From the NCBI GenBank assembly GCA_021203515.1, contig JAJQAY010000142.1, forward strand, positions 1-40,955: DNA of 40,955 bases. Direction: 5' to 3'. Each line of letters begins with the position of its first letter. Positions within the stretch are counted from its first letter, which is position 1. Below, piece by piece: positions 18,826 to 29,724 of this stretch. The DNA is from Bacteroides sp. Its GTDB lineage: Bacteria; Bacteroidota; Bacteroidia; Bacteroidales; Bacteroidaceae. The translations under genes were made by a program, and so were the position numbers. The notes under the pieces were generated by a model, which saw only the letters and a program-made list of their open reading frames with translations, was not told the origin of the DNA and made no database searches.

Positions 18826-19791
18826 TTAATATGCCAATTTTACATTGTCAATCCACAGGGAGTTTCCCGGAGAGCCGATATATGCCCCCCCATGACTGGA
18901 AGTGAATTGCAGAAGCAAATGGGTAGGGACATCATCTTCCGTTCCCCATGCAACCTCCTTCACCGGTACACTTTCGCCCTTACTGTTTACTGCATAACGC
19001 TCTTCTACTTGAAGACGCATCATGTGAGCCTTATAAGCCGGATTGCCCGTAATATCACCATACATTATAGAATAGGTGGCATTGTTGTGCCAATCATCCG
19101 TTGTGGCATAATAGCGTACCACCATAGTACCCACACGCTTAGCATAGATATTGCCGTCCTTGTCTTCCCAACGTTTTTGCAAGAAAAGATTTACTTCCGG
19201 GAAGTCTTTTCCATCCACATCCGTGATACGACTGAAACCGGTAGCACGAATACGCTTCTCACGGTCGGACATCTTCACCTTATAATCGAACTGAATGGCA
19301 ATAGGCTTCTTGGTAAACGGAATACCGGAATTCAGCATTTTCTGGGGGTTCTTCGTTCCTTTGATAGGTTCGTGCACGCTACCCAGAAACATAGAACCGG
19401 CGGCCAATACCGTAATATCAACCATCCCTAAGACCTTGACACTCTCCATACGCGTATCCATACGTGCACAAAAGCCGTCTCCCCGCTTCTCCGGAAAGAC
19501 GGAAGTATTGGTTTTCGTAATACCCGCCACTCGCGCCATCACATTGGAAGTTGCCCACGGGGAACCGCCCATATTCTCATACGCTTTATTCTCACTGATT
19601 GTAGCAGTAGGACCAACTGCATACACGTTCTTGGTAGCACCGCCTATGATTCCCGATTCCTTAATCTGACGGTCAATCCACTGATCCATATTTCCAAATG
19701 GAATCATCTCTACACTATGCTGCGCCGAGACTGCACCACAACAGAGCACAGCGAACAGCAAACTCAACATACGAAATCTTTTACGAATCAT
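18826..19791 (-). CDS. PCMD-domain (putative carbohydrate metabolism domain) exported protein
   Basis: A 321-residue protein with a signal peptide (about 1-23, ending VSAQ) and a C-terminal beta-rich PCMD-type domain (about 150-321) ending with the family-like SSHGGAYIGSPGNSLWIDN. The family is found almost only in Bacteroidetes and its biochemistry is unknown; a ligand-binding, jelly-roll-type fold is the usual view. Placed 16 bases after the sulfotransferase, before the operon terminator, it is presumably co-expressed with PAPS synthesis. It could bind or export the sulfonated product or its acceptor at the cell envelope; that is inference from position only. Frame intact. Confidence 0.78.
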   Translation of the reverse strand: MIRKRFRMLSLLFAVLCCGAVSAQHSVEMIPFGNMDQWIDRQIKESGIIGGATKNVYAVGPTATISENKAYENMGGSPWATSNVMARVAGITKTNTSVFPEKRGDGFCARMDTRMESVKVLGMVDITVLAAGSMFLGSVHEPIKGTKNPQKMLNSGIPFTKKPIAIQFDYKVKMSDREKRIRATGFSRITDVDGKDFPEVNLFLQKRWEDKDGNIYAKRVGTMVVRYYATTDDWHNNATYSIMYGDITGNPAYKAHMMRLQVEERYAVNSKGESVPVKEVAWGTEDDVPTHLLLQFTSSHGGAYIGSPGNSLWIDNVKLAY

Positions 19792-19807
19792 TTTTTTCCT
19801 TAATCAA

Positions 19808-20914
19808 TTAAAGTTCATACTTCCATTGCTCCAGCGCAAAATTCCAGTTATCCTGTACCAGTTGCACCGTGCGGTCATCGTACTTATATTTATTTTTCTT
19901 ATATCCTTTCTTAGCGCCTACATAATTTTCGATTGCGGCATGTGCATCTTCAAAACCGGGAATGGAAAGCGACTTATAGATATGCTCGGTCATCCCCATT
20001 GCATCGGCCTCAAAGTCCTCGAACTTCACTTCTATCAGATTACCTGCCGGAATACTTGCTTTATCGGCCTCGTACTTGTGATAGAGCTTGGCATAAATGG
20101 ACAAGATATTCTGTTCCAATACTGCAGGAGCAATATCCTGCAACTTCAACGGCTGTATGGTATTTGTAAAGAAGCTGCGGGTACTTTCGAACACCGCATA
20201 AGGATTACGCATCAGATAGACGAACTTGGCATTCGGGAACATCTTGACAAGTTCCTTCACACGTCCCGTATGAGGCGGGTTCTTGCTGAGGAATTGCGTG
20301 CCGTGAGTATTCCACAGGGAAATCTTGATGAGCTTGACAAACGTCTCTTCAAATACCTTTAATTCCTGCTCGCTGATATCGTCAAACAGCAGGTACTTAT
20401 CGGCATATTGCTGCTGATATTTAGGCAAGAACCAAAAGTTGTAATAGGTATAAGGCATCATGTTTGCCAATGCAAACTCTTCTTCTTGCGGAAGGTCTAC
20501 AGCCAATTCCATATTGTCCGTAGGGCGTTTGTCGGGCATCAGCCAGCTCATGTTCTTCTTGAAGAACGGTTGCCCCCACATCATCAAATGCGGAAATACC
20601 GTCTGATAAGTGGTGTTATAACCAAAGTGTTTATCGCAAGAGAACACGTTGTGTACAAAAGTCGTTCCACTACGCCAATGACCGAGGATAAACACCGGAT
20701 CATGTTCCAACGGTTTGTCTGCCAGCAACTTCTCGTAACGTCTGTCTTGCAAGGGAACCAGCGTAGAGAGCATACGGCAAACGGCCTTCGTCAGGCGGTA
20801 CTTGCCTTTATAGGCAGCATCTATTTCACGTCCTTTAGTTACTGCATTGAATGTTTTCCAGTCAGCACCTACCAGCGTATTTATCGGCAATTTATTAAAT
20901 TCGAGTAAACCCAT
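19808..20914 (-). CDS. PAPS-dependent sulfotransferase (Bacteroides steroid sulfotransferase type)
   Basis: A 368-residue soluble protein of the sulfotransferase_3-like fold. The 5'-phosphosulfate loop is [17 protein letters not shown] (key RSGTTF, 81-86). The 3'-phosphate-binding segment is [15 protein letters not shown] (235-249), with SKNPPHTGR (210-218) also conserved. It moves a sulfonate from PAPS to an alcohol acceptor. From memory it resembles the B. thetaiotaomicron enzyme shown to sulfonate cholesterol and other steroids, which is likewise encoded after cysQ-transporter-cysC-cysD-cysN; I could not align it. Its ATG overlaps the end of cysN by 20 bases, which suggests coupled translation. 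Confidence 0.88.
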   Translation of the reverse strand: MGLLEFNKLPINTLVGADWKTFNAVTKGREIDAAYKGKYRLTKAVCRMLSTLVPLQDRRYEKLLADKPLEHDPVFILGHWRSGTTFVHNVFSCDKHFGYNTTYQTVFPHLMMWGQPFFKKNMSWLMPDKRPTDNMELAVDLPQEEEFALANMMPYTYYNFWFLPKYQQQYADKYLLFDDISEQELKVFEETFVKLIKISLWNTHGTQFLSKNPPHTGRVKELVKMFPNAKFVYLMRNPYAVFESTRSFFTNTIQPLKLQDIAPAVLEQNILSIYAKLYHKYEADKASIPAGNLIEVKFEDFEADAMGMTEHIYKSLSIPGFEDAHAAIENYVGAKKGYKKNKYKYDDRTVQLVQDNWNFALEQWKYEL

Positions 20915-22391
20915 AATTATAGACTTGAAAGTTTTTATTTTTAATTACTACGCCTATTCCTTGACGTTCCAATTCTTTCACAGCTTTCTCTATGGCATCA
21001 TAATGCTCGGAGGCAATGCCCAACTTCGGCAAATCCAATACAGGAACTTCTTCGGAAAGGTGCATATCTTTATCTTCCACCTTATCGATAATCATACCTA
21101 CGGCACTGGTATTATTGGTTATCGGATCTATCAGGATAAATGCGCCGGTAGCCTTATTCTTCTGATAGGAATCGAAGAACAGTTCCTTAGCGGTAGTAAG
21201 CACTACACGGGCAATCTGATTGAGCTGCATCGGAAGCATTTCTCTCGTTAACTGACCGTTTTCAATGGATAGATGTTCCATTGTATTCACATCCACCTTA
21301 TATTTGATACTATCGATGCGCGTACGGCTCATATTAGTAGTCTGCTTGATGAAGAAGGACTTGCTGATGTCCATCGGTTCCTCATCCATCCATACTACCA
21401 TTGCCTCAAAATTACGACTCATTAAAGGAAGATTATCAGGATGCACCAACATCTCTCCACGAGAAACGTCGATTTCATCTTCCAGCGTCAACGTCACGGA
21501 TTGAGGCGGGAAGGCATAATCTAGCTCACCATCATAAGTAACGATGCTCTTGATGCGCGATTTCTTTCCCGACGGCAAAGCCACGACCTCGTCTCCCTTG
21601 CGGACAACGCCCGAAGCAACCTTTCCGCAAAAACCACGGAAATCAAGGTTAGGACGCAATACATACTGCACCGGAAAACGGAAGTCCTTCAAGTTATGGT
21701 CATTATCGATAGGCACGGTTTCGAGAAAGTCGAGCAAAGAAATGCCCTTATACCAGTGGGTACGTTCCGATTTCTCCACCACATTGTCTCCATCAAGGGC
21801 AGATAACGGGATGCAGGTTACATCGGGAATACCCAACGGAGCGATAAACTTCTTATATTCTTTTACTATTTCATTGAAACGTTCTTCGGAGAAGTCTACC
21901 AAGTCCATCTTGTTGACAGCCAACACCACGTGCTTGATGCCCAACAGCGAGACAAGGAATGTATGGCGGCGCGTCTGTGTGATAACACCCGTACGGGCAT
22001 CTACCAGAATGATTGCCAGATTGGCAGTAGAGCCACCGGTAATCATATTACGCGTATATTGTTCGTGTCCCGGAGTGTCGGCAATGATAAACTTCCGGTT
22101 ATTTGTGGAGAAGTAGCGATATGCCACGTCAATTGTGATACCTTGTTCGCGTTCCGCTTTCAAGCCGTCCAGCAACAATGCGTAGTCGATGTGGTCACCC
22201 GCATTTCCCATACGCTTACTGTCACGTTCCAACGCATCCAACTGATCTTCATATAACTTCTTGCTATCGAACAACAGACGTCCGATAAGTGTAGACTTTC
22301 CGTCATCCACCGACCCTGCCGTCAAGAAACGAAGCAAATCTTTCTGCTCGTCTTTATCCAGAAAAGCCTTTATATCTAATTTATTATCCAT
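20895..22391 (-). CDS. cysN: Sulfate adenylyltransferase subunit 1 (GTPase)
   Basis: 498 residues, EF-Tu-like GTPase. P-loop [10 protein letters not shown] (25-34), DTPGHEQY (105-112), NKMD (160-163), then two beta-barrel domains. With CysD it makes APS from ATP and sulfate, driven by GTP hydrolysis. No APS-kinase domain is fused; CysC is separate here. It begins 59 bases after cysD, with the 23-base repeat at 22398-22420 just before its start codon. Its 3' end overlaps the sulfotransferase start. Normal family length. Confidence 0.97.
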   Translation of the reverse strand: MDNKLDIKAFLDKDEQKDLLRFLTAGSVDDGKSTLIGRLLFDSKKLYEDQLDALERDSKRMGNAGDHIDYALLLDGLKAEREQGITIDVAYRYFSTNNRKFIIADTPGHEQYTRNMITGGSTANLAIILVDARTGVITQTRRHTFLVSLLGIKHVVLAVNKMDLVDFSEERFNEIVKEYKKFIAPLGIPDVTCIPLSALDGDNVVEKSERTHWYKGISLLDFLETVPIDNDHNLKDFRFPVQYVLRPNLDFRGFCGKVASGVVRKGDEVVALPSGKKSRIKSIVTYDGELDYAFPPQSVTLTLEDEIDVSRGEMLVHPDNLPLMSRNFEAMVVWMDEEPMDISKSFFIKQTTNMSRTRIDSIKYKVDVNTMEHLSIENGQLTREMLPMQLNQIARVVLTTAKELFFDSYQKNKATGAFILIDPITNNTSAVGMIIDKVEDKDMHLSEEVPVLDLPKLGIASEHYDAIEKAVKELERQGIGVVIKNKNFQVYNYGFTRI

Positions 22392-22397
22392 TTCTTT

Positions 22398-22420
22398 AAT
22401 TACAAATTACTAATTACAAA
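22398..22420 (-). repeat. 23-base AT-rich repeat, copy 2 (before cysN)
   Basis: Identical to 18211-18233. It ends six bases before the cysN ATG on the coding strand, in the cysD-cysN gap. Both copies are followed on the plus strand, within about a dozen bases, by TTACGAT. Confidence 0.75.
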
Positions 22421-22450
22421 TTACGATAAAGATATATTCGGAACTATTTA

Positions 22451-23362
22451 TTAGAAGTAGCCTTCGCGCTTCTTCTGCTCCATGCTGGCATCCTGATCGA
22501 AGTCAATCACACGGGTAGTGCGTTCGCTCTTGGTCGTAGTCATCATTTCCTCCACAATCTTTTCAATCGTGTCGGCTTCACTTTCCACAGCACCGGTCAG
22601 CGGCCAGCAACCCAACGTGCGGAAACGTACCATACGCATCTTAATCTGGTCACGGTACTGTTCAGGCAGGCGATCGTCATCCACCATAATCAGGTTACCG
22701 CCAATCTCCACACAAGGACGTTCCTTGGCAAAGTACAACGGAACAATAGGTATCTCTTCTAAACGGATATATTGCCAGATGTCCAGCTCTGTCCAGTTAC
22801 TCAGCGGGAATACGCGGATACTTTCACCTTTATGTACGCGGGCATTGTATATATCCCACAATTCCGGGCGTTGGTTTTTAGGGTCCCACTGGTAAAACTT
22901 GTCACGGAATGAGAAGATACGTTCCTTGGCGCGGGATTTCTCTTCATCACGACGTGCACCGCCAAAAGCGGCATCAAACTTGTACTTATCCAATGAGTGC
23001 AACAGAGCCTGCGTCTTCATCAAATCGGTATGCACTTTACTTCCATGCGTAAAAGGTCCTACACCGGCATGAAAAGCCTCCATATTGCTCTCCACAATTA
23101 AGCTCCAGCCATACTTCCTGGCATACTCGTCACGGAACTGGATCATCTCCTTAAACTTCCACTTCGAGTCGATATGCATCAACGGGAACGGCACTTTGCC
23201 CGGGGCAAAAGCCTTTTCTGCCAAACGCACCATAACCGAAGAGTCCTTGCCGATACTATACAGCATCACCGGATTCTCAAACTCCGCCGCCACTTCGCGG
23301 ATGATATGAATGGACTCAGTTTCGAGTTCTTTCAAATGGCTCAATTTATATTCTTCTTTCAT
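22451..23362 (-). CDS. cysD: Sulfate adenylyltransferase subunit 2
   Basis: 303 residues of the PAPS-reductase/ATP-pyrophosphatase superfamily. The PP-loop is [10 protein letters not shown] (34-43), followed by the CysD-type segment [20 protein letters not shown] and the C-terminal conserved [12 protein letters not shown]. It is the adenylyl-transferring subunit that forms APS with CysN. Seven bases separate it from cysC. Length and motifs are normal. Confidence 0.97.
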   Translation of the reverse strand: MKEEYKLSHLKELETESIHIIREVAAEFENPVMLYSIGKDSSVMVRLAEKAFAPGKVPFPLMHIDSKWKFKEMIQFRDEYARKYGWSLIVESNMEAFHAGVGPFTHGSKVHTDLMKTQALLHSLDKYKFDAAFGGARRDEEKSRAKERIFSFRDKFYQWDPKNQRPELWDIYNARVHKGESIRVFPLSNWTELDIWQYIRLEEIPIVPLYFAKERPCVEIGGNLIMVDDDRLPEQYRDQIKMRMVRFRTLGCWPLTGAVESEADTIEKIVEEMMTTTKSERTTRVIDFDQDASMEQKKREGYF

Positions 23363-23369
23363 TGGTATA

Positions 23370-23978
23370 TTATTTCTTCTGAATTCTTGGTAAAATAAGC
23401 TCCAATAGCTTATGAACGGACTCTTCCAGGCTAAGTACCGATGTATCCAGTGTCAAAGCCGGATGAACGGGCGCTTCGAAAGGTGCGGAAATACCTGTAA
23501 AGTTTTTGATTTCACCCCGACGTGCCTTTGCATAAAACCCTTTCACGTCCCGGCGCTCGCACTCTTCAATCGGTGTACTGACGTACACTTCCAGAAAATC
23601 ATCCTTTCCGATGATATTTGCCGCCATTTCCCGGATATCATTGCTCGGGCTGATAAAAGCTGCAATCGTAATAATGCCCGCGTCCACAAATAGTTTAGAA
23701 ACTTCGGCTATGCGGCGAATATTTTCTATACGATCGGCCTCCGTGAAGCCCAGATTATTATTAATGCCGCTGCGGATATTGTCACCATCCAGAATGCGGC
23801 AAAGCAATCCGCGCTGATGAAGTTCGCGTTCCAACGCAATAGCTATCGTACTCTTGCCCGAACCGCTAAGGCCGGTAAACCAAATCATCACACTATGCTG
23901 TTTCAGGAGTTCCTCTTTGTCCTTGCGCACCAGCATACGGTCAAAGATTGGATAAATATTATTGTTATTGTTTGTCAT
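23370..23978 (-). CDS. cysC: Adenylylsulfate kinase
   Basis: 202 residues. Walker A loop [11 protein letters not shown] (34-44), the APS-binding segment [16 protein letters not shown], and FISP. It phosphorylates APS to PAPS, the sulfonate donor for the sulfotransferase downstream. Since no PAPS reductase is seen in the window, a dedicated PAPS supply for sulfonation is a reasonable reading. It is nine bases from the transporter gene and seven from cysD. Confidence 0.97.
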   Translation of the reverse strand: MTNNNNNIYPIFDRMLVRKDKEELLKQHSVMIWFTGLSGSGKSTIAIALERELHQRGLLCRILDGDNIRSGINNNLGFTEADRIENIRRIAEVSKLFVDAGIITIAAFISPSNDIREMAANIIGKDDFLEVYVSTPIEECERRDVKGFYAKARRGEIKNFTGISAPFEAPVHPALTLDTSVLSLEESVHKLLELILPRIQKK

Positions 23979-23987
23979 AATTCTAAC

Positions 23988-25541
23988 TTAAAACGGCCAA
24001 ATTAAGGGTATTAAGAATATAGAAATCAAGAAAGTTATAATGTTCAATGGCAATCCGATACGAACGAAGTCGGTAAACTTATAGTTACCGATACCTTGCA
24101 CTATCAGATTTGTCTGATACCCGATAGGGGTGGAGAAACTGGCAGATGCAGCCATACAGATAACCACGAAGAAAGGCATCGGACTGACGTTCAACTGCGA
24201 AGAAAGAGACAATGCCAACGGGAAAGCAAGCGCCGCCGCCGCATTATTCGTTATCAACTCGGTGAACAGGTTTGTAATTATAAACATGGCAGCCAATAAC
24301 ACCTGAGGTCCGTAGTGATCTGTCAAACCGATAATATAACTTGCCACCACATCCGCCACACCGGAATTAACCATCGCCTTACTGATAGCGAAAGCACAGG
24401 CAATCGTTATCAGAATATCCCACGAAATATATTTGGTGTACTTACGGGCAGGAAAGAGTTTTGTCCACGCCATAATGATGGTTGTGATGGAAACAAAGAA
24501 AAACATATCCAGTTTAATATCCGGGAATGCCTCTTTTACCATAGGCAACTCACCTACTGTTGCCCCTGTTATCATCAACACAAGCAGAACGAGTGCAAAC
24601 CAACGCTTCCCCTTACTGGCCACCGGCTCGGTATCCTTACCATTGGCAAGCATGACGAAAACCGAAGATTCTCCCCAAGTCTGTACAAAAGAGTCATCTG
24701 CCATCACCACCAACGTATCACCTTCGCGAAAGTATTCATTCTCCAAATTCTGCACATGGCTCTGACCGTTACGCTTGATTTCCTTTACTTCGGCACCATA
24801 ATGGCGTTTGAAGTTAAAATCCCCCAACCTCTTGTTGATACCGGGAAAACGGGGTCCCAATACAGCTTCTACACGATGCAAATCGCCGGTTTCTTCAGGC
24901 TCTTCATCCGTCTTCACTGCATCTGTACGGACATCAGGCAAAAGCTTGGAAGAAAATAAGAACAGATAAATAACACCTGCAATAGCAATAAAAATGCCGA
25001 CTTTACCGAGCTCAAACATCGAAAAGCCTTCATATCCGGCATCCAATATCATTCCATGTACCACCAAGTTAGTCGAAGTACCTATCAACGTACAAATACC
25101 ACCGAGAATTGTCACATAAGAAAGAGGTATCAGGAATTTCGTAGCGGGAAGTTTCACCGACTCCGCCCAGCGCTTGATAATCGGGGCGAAAATTACAACT
25201 ACCGGTGTATTATTAAGAAAGGCCGAAATGAAAGAGATTGTCGGCAACATTCGGAATTGTGCTTTAAATACGGTGGTTTTTCCTTGTGGAAGAAGTTTCT
25301 TAATCACTTGTCCCAATGCTCCCGATTGCTGGATACCCTCACTCACCAGAAACAACATGGCAACCGTAATCATCCCCTTGTTACTAAACCCTTCCAGCAT
25401 TTCCTTCGGTGTCAATATTCCTACGCAAAGGAATAGCACCACTACCGAGAAAAGCACCATTCCCGGTCGCATTTTGTCCAGTACCAAAGCTACCACCATC
25501 CCCAACAGTGCTAAAAGCACAACTATGATTTCGAACGTCAT
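23988..25541 (-). CDS. SLC13-family permease with TrkA-C (RCK_C) domain, probable sulfate importer
   Basis: 517 residues of an ArsB/NhaD-like polytopic membrane protein. It has an N-terminal half (LSYVTILGGICTLIGTSTNL), a cytoplasmic insert with one TrkA-C domain (about 215-285, GDTLVVMADDSF), and a C-terminal half with the TELITNNAAAALAFP and SFSTPIGYQTNLIVQG re-entrant motifs of the DASS/SLC13 fold. The family takes up sulfate, thiosulfate or dicarboxylates with sodium or protons. Between cysQ and cysC, sulfate uptake is the natural assignment. Ten bases follow the cysQ stop. Confidence 0.9.
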   Translation of the reverse strand: MTFEIIVVLLALLGMVVALVLDKMRPGMVLFSVVVLFLCVGILTPKEMLEGFSNKGMITVAMLFLVSEGIQQSGALGQVIKKLLPQGKTTVFKAQFRMLPTISFISAFLNNTPVVVIFAPIIKRWAESVKLPATKFLIPLSYVTILGGICTLIGTSTNLVVHGMILDAGYEGFSMFELGKVGIFIAIAGVIYLFLFSSKLLPDVRTDAVKTDEEPEETGDLHRVEAVLGPRFPGINKRLGDFNFKRHYGAEVKEIKRNGQSHVQNLENEYFREGDTLVVMADDSFVQTWGESSVFVMLANGKDTEPVASKGKRWFALVLLVLMITGATVGELPMVKEAFPDIKLDMFFFVSITTIIMAWTKLFPARKYTKYISWDILITIACAFAISKAMVNSGVADVVASYIIGLTDHYGPQVLLAAMFIITNLFTELITNNAAAALAFPLALSLSSQLNVSPMPFFVVICMAASASFSTPIGYQTNLIVQGIGNYKFTDFVRIGLPLNIITFLISIFLIPLIWPF

Positions 25542-25551
25542 ATGCGAGTCG

Positions 25552-26376
25552 TTATTTAATTTCTTTACGCCCCGGCTCCACTATAAACCATGGGTTCGGC
25601 AAATCTTCCTTATTATATCGCAAAGGCTCATCCTTTCCCGCCTGATAAATCTCCATGCCGGCAGCACGCGCTATGGCATGGCCTGCCGCCGTATCCCACT
25701 CCATCGTCGGAGCAAAACGGGGATATACATCCGCTTTTCCTTCGGCAACCAAGCATATTTTAATAGAGCTTCCGCTGGATATCAACTCCACGTCCGAATG
25801 CCGACGTCTCATTTCTTCAATATACTCTTCCGTTTCCCGGGAAAGGTGCGAGCGAGAAGCCACGATTACGAATTTATCATGCTCCGACTGTTCCGGCAGG
25901 CGAACCGCCACAGCCGCCAATTCATCCAATGACGCCTCTCCACGGGCAGCAATGCCGGATAGTTTATAAGCCCCCAACTTTTCTTCTGCAAAATAAAGTT
26001 CTTGCTTTACCGGAAGATATATAACACCCATAACCGGTACCGAATTATACACCAAAGCTATATTGACAGTAAATTCCCCATTCCGCTTAATAAACTCTTT
26101 TGTTCCGTCCAGCGGGTCTACAATCCATAAGGTATCCCACGTCCGGCGTTCTGCATAAGGTAAGTGCTTGCCTTCCTCACTCAATACCGGATAAGGCATA
26201 TCATACAGAATTTTAACAATGGCCTCATGCGCCTTTCTGTCAGCAATAGTCAAAGGGGAATTATCCGCTTTTCTTTCAATTTCAAAATCGGATGCCGGAT
26301 CATCATAAATGGACAATATCTGTCCACCGGCACACAAAGCTGCGTCAATCGCATTGAGTATATATTGTCGTTCCAT
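25552..26376 (-). CDS. cysQ: 3'(2'),5'-bisphosphate nucleotidase
   Basis: 274 residues of the inositol-phosphatase fold. Metal-binding residues lie at Glu67-Glu68 (SEEGK) and in IVDPLDGTKEF (85-95); the second signature is MEWDTAAGHAIARAAG. It splits the PAP left over from sulfonation to AMP and phosphate, removing a product inhibitor. It is the first gene of the seven-gene operon, with a promoter/palindrome at 26397-26429 upstream. Length is normal. Confidence 0.96.
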   Translation of the reverse strand: MERQYILNAIDAALCAGGQILSIYDDPASDFEIERKADNSPLTIADRKAHEAIVKILYDMPYPVLSEEGKHLPYAERRTWDTLWIVDPLDGTKEFIKRNGEFTVNIALVYNSVPVMGVIYLPVKQELYFAEEKLGAYKLSGIAARGEASLDELAAVAVRLPEQSEHDKFVIVASRSHLSRETEEYIEEMRRRHSDVELISSGSSIKICLVAEGKADVYPRFAPTMEWDTAAGHAIARAAGMEIYQAGKDEPLRYNKEDLPNPWFIVEPGRKEIK

Positions 26377-26396
26377 ACTATATTCTAAATAGAGTG

Positions 26397-26429
26397 TAAA
26401 AATAAAAACTTTTTCACCGTAAAAAGTTT
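26397..26429 (-). promoter_or_regulatory. Promoter and palindrome upstream of the cysQ operon
   Basis: Minus-strand TATTTTTA (26397-26404) matches TAnnTTTG at seven of eight positions, 20 bases before the cysQ ATG. Directly upstream is a perfect 9-base dyad AAACTTTTT / AAAAAGTTT (26406-26414 and 26421-26429, loop of six), which would overlap the spacer and -33 region. The position suggests an operator; no regulator is recognised nearby. Confidence 0.35.
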
Positions 26430-26481
26430 CTACCTCCGGTTTTATAACTTCTTTTAAACATTTCCAACCGATTATGAGAGA

Positions 26482-26505
26482 GGCAGTAACTTCCCAGTTA
26501 CTGCC
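26482..26505. repeat. Perfect hairpin downstream of the SPOR gene
   Basis: GGCAGTAAC (26482-26490), loop TTCCCA, GTTACTGCC (26497-26505). It lies 58 bases after the stop of the SPOR-domain gene on the minus strand but has no T run after it, so it is a possible but unproven terminator or processing stem. Confidence 0.45.
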
Positions 26506-26562
26506 CCGTCCTGAAAGGAGGAAAATACCCCTTTCCTATGAATTACCAAAAAAGAATTCAGA

Positions 26563-27063
26563 TTAGTTGATACGGTACAACAGCCAAGCACCCTGGAAAT
26601 CCTTACGGTTAGGATATTTAGCTTTAAATGCATCACGGGCATTGGCAGCTGAAGTTCTGTCTGCATACGTGCTCACAATCACACGATACATGGCAGCATC
26701 TGCATTGAATGCGATAACCGCATTATAACCTTCCTTATCAAGAAAATCTTTCAGGTTTTCAGCATTTGCTTTCACACCGAAGCTGCCGCATACCACGCTA
26801 TAATCTTTAAGATTACCGGCACCGACTACCGTTACCTTTTCCTGACGGATTGTACCTACCGGAGCGTTTTCCACGACTTTCGTTTCTACCGGAGCACTAA
26901 CCACAGGAGCAACTTCTTCTACCGGTGCAGCAGTTTGAGGCTCAGCCAATTCTTGCTGTTTAGCCTTCTCATATGCTTTCTTATAAGCGCTTTCACTTGG
27001 TTTACAAGATGAGAGTCCCAGTACAATACATACTACCAATCCCAATACTGCTAATTTTCTCAT
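26563..27063 (-). CDS. SPOR-domain lipoprotein
   Basis: 166 residues. Signal peptide with lipobox LSSC (Cys20), a low-complexity Ala/Pro/Val/Glu linker (about 36-70), and a C-terminal SPOR domain (about 84-162, YSVVCGSFGVKANAENLKDFL to AWLLYRIN). SPOR domains bind glycan strands lacking stem peptides and locate proteins at the division septum. The lipoprotein is probably anchored in the outer or inner membrane facing the periplasm. It is a single-gene unit, or in series with the lipocalin-like gene 50 bases upstream. Confidence 0.9.
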   Translation of the reverse strand: MRKLAVLGLVVCIVLGLSSCKPSESAYKKAYEKAKQQELAEPQTAAPVEEVAPVVSAPVETKVVENAPVGTIRQEKVTVVGAGNLKDYSVVCGSFGVKANAENLKDFLDKEGYNAVIAFNADAAMYRVIVSTYADRTSAANARDAFKAKYPNRKDFQGAWLLYRIN

Positions 27064-27113
27064 TTTCTTCTATTTATTTTTTGTTAGTAACTATGTCTAT
27101 TCCACTATTCCCA

Positions 27114-27557
27114 CTAATATTTACGAAAAATATATTTAGTTCCGTTATAGTCCAAACGCATCTTCTTATTGGTTAGTTCTTCCACTTTGAAAGTACGCTC
27201 TCCTGCCTCTCCCCAACCAAAGAACTTTTTATAACTCGCAGAGTTCACCAAATTCGGATGGTCATTCTGAGTGTTGTCCGGCCACAAAGTTATGGAAATT
27301 TCATCGTCTATTTGTTTATAATATCCATAAAAGCCTTCATAGCCACCATTTTCATTCATACAATATGCCAGGAAACTACCTTTCTGAAAGCCATAAAATA
27401 TACTATCCACTTTCTGCACAGTTCCATCAGCATATTGATACTCACGCAATTGCCACTTGCCGACCCAGTCTGAACCGCCATCGTTCATACAAGATGCCAA
27501 TCCCAGCATCACACATACCAAAACCAGAAGTGCTTTTCCGTTCTGCAAAATCTTCAT
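27114..27557 (-). CDS. Lipocalin-like lipoprotein
   Basis: 147 residues with a lipoprotein signal (LGLASC, Cys23) and a small beta-barrel-like domain beginning WVGKWQLREYQYADGT and ending RLDYNGTKYIFRKY. The GKW start, strand pattern and single domain fit Bacteroidetes lipocalin-like/DUF4847-type proteins; no ligand is known. It is surface or periplasmic and lipid-anchored. TACTTTTG at 27581-27588 may be its -7 element. It is divergent from the RhlE gene. Confidence 0.75.
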   Translation of the reverse strand: MKILQNGKALLVLVCVMLGLASCMNDGGSDWVGKWQLREYQYADGTVQKVDSIFYGFQKGSFLAYCMNENGGYEGFYGYYKQIDDEISITLWPDNTQNDHPNLVNSASYKKFFGWGEAGERTFKVEELTNKKMRLDYNGTKYIFRKY

Positions 27558-27580
27558 ACTGCTCCTTTTTATTTACGATA

Positions 27581-27588
27581 CAAAAGTA
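27581..27588 (-). promoter_or_regulatory. -7 element of the lipocalin-like gene
   Basis: Minus-strand TACTTTTG, a full TAnnTTTG match, 23 bases before the ATG. No -33 element at standard spacing. Confidence 0.4.
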
Positions 27589-27684
27589 CGCCGAACCTCC
27601 TATCCAATCTCCCCAATTGCTGTTAAATATAATTAAAAGGAACGAATAATGAAAGCAAAAGAAGAATTAGCGCAAAGGCTTTCG

Positions 27685-27692
27685 TACCTTTG
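27685..27692 (+). promoter_or_regulatory. -7 element of the RhlE-type helicase gene
   Basis: TACCTTTG, a perfect match, 41 bases before the ATG. The -33 region is not convincing. Confidence 0.5.
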
Positions 27693-27733
27693 TCAACTAT
27701 AAAACAGGGCGTGAGGCCCATTTAATTAATTAC

Positions 27734-28957
<1,224 letters not shown>

Positions 28958-29073
28958 AGAAGGGAAAAACGTACTCAACCAGGCCAATCTAAAAACCAAG
29001 CCTGATCGTCGCTTTTCATGGTATATTATTCCAAAAATTAGGAACAAATGAACAATCTTTCAAAATATTTTGT

Positions 29074-29081
29074 TAGCTTTG
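29074..29081 (+). promoter_or_regulatory. -7 element of the YtxH operon
   Basis: TAGCTTTG, a full TAnnTTTG match, 34 bases before the YtxH ATG. Confidence 0.5.
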
Positions 29082-29115
29082 TCAATATGAACTTAATTAA
29101 AGAAAGGAGATTATC

Positions 29116-29325
29116 ATGAGAGCATTAAATGTTTTAGCAGCTTTTTTAGGCGGTGCCGCAGTAGGTGCAGCTATCGGTATTTTATTCGCACCGGAGAAAG
29201 GTGAAGATACCCGTCACAAGATTGCAGAAATCCTTCGTAAGAAAGGCATTAAGCTAAATCGGAGCGAAATGGAAGATTTAGTTGACGAGATTGCTGCGGA
29301 AATCAAAGGCGAAGCAGCCGAATAA
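29116..29325 (+). CDS. YtxH-domain protein
   Basis: 69 residues. A glycine/alanine-rich membrane helix (about 6-25, LAAFLGGAAVGAAIGILFAP) is followed by EKGEDTRHKI and an amphipathic helix. This is the YtxH layout of small stress-related membrane proteins. A good ribosome-binding sequence (AAAGGAG) precedes the ATG. It heads a three-gene operon with a holin-like membrane protein and a small basic protein, which recalls the E. coli yqjD-yqjE-yqjK arrangement. Confidence 0.88.
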   Translation: MRALNVLAAFLGGAAVGAAIGILFAPEKGEDTRHKIAEILRKKGIKLNRSEMEDLVDEIAAEIKGEAAE

Positions 29326-29355
29326 ATTACCCAACATTTCTAAAACAGAGCCACT

Positions 29356-29718
29356 ATGTTTGCAAGCGACGATAGTATTGAGAATATCCAGCAGTTATTC
29401 ATCGAGTTTAAGAAATATCTGGAACTTCAGAAGAAATATACTCAACTGGAAGCAGCGGAAAAGCTAATCGTATTGCTTTCCACCCTTATATTGGTATTAT
29501 TGGTTGTCATTCTCGGCATGGTGTTGCTGCTCTATTTATCCTTCACCCTCGCCTATATACTAGATCCCCTGGTAGGCGGATTAATGGTTAGTTTTGCTCT
29601 GATAAGTTGTTTTCACATCTTATTGATAGCGCTGATTATCATCTTCCGCAAGAAAATCATTATCAATCCGATGACAAAGTTCATCGCGGGGTTATTCATT
29701 GATAACGATAAGAACTAA
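29356..29718 (+). CDS. Holin-like (phage_holin_3_6/YqjE type) membrane protein
   Basis: 120 residues. An N-terminal amphipathic/coiled helix (about 8-38) precedes two membrane helices (about 44-70 and 76-100), then a basic cytoplasmic end (IIFRKKIIINPMTKF). This is the Actinobacterial holin X/YqjE-like layout; despite the name, family members in chromosomes are not phage holins. It starts 30 bases after the YtxH gene and six bases before the next gene. Its function is unknown; a membrane-stress role is inferred from the neighbour. Confidence 0.75.
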   Translation: MFASDDSIENIQQLFIEFKKYLELQKKYTQLEAAEKLIVLLSTLILVLLVVILGMVLLLYLSFTLAYILDPLVGGLMVSFALISCFHILLIALIIIFRKKIIINPMTKFIAGLFIDNDKN

Positions 29719-29724
29719 AATATC

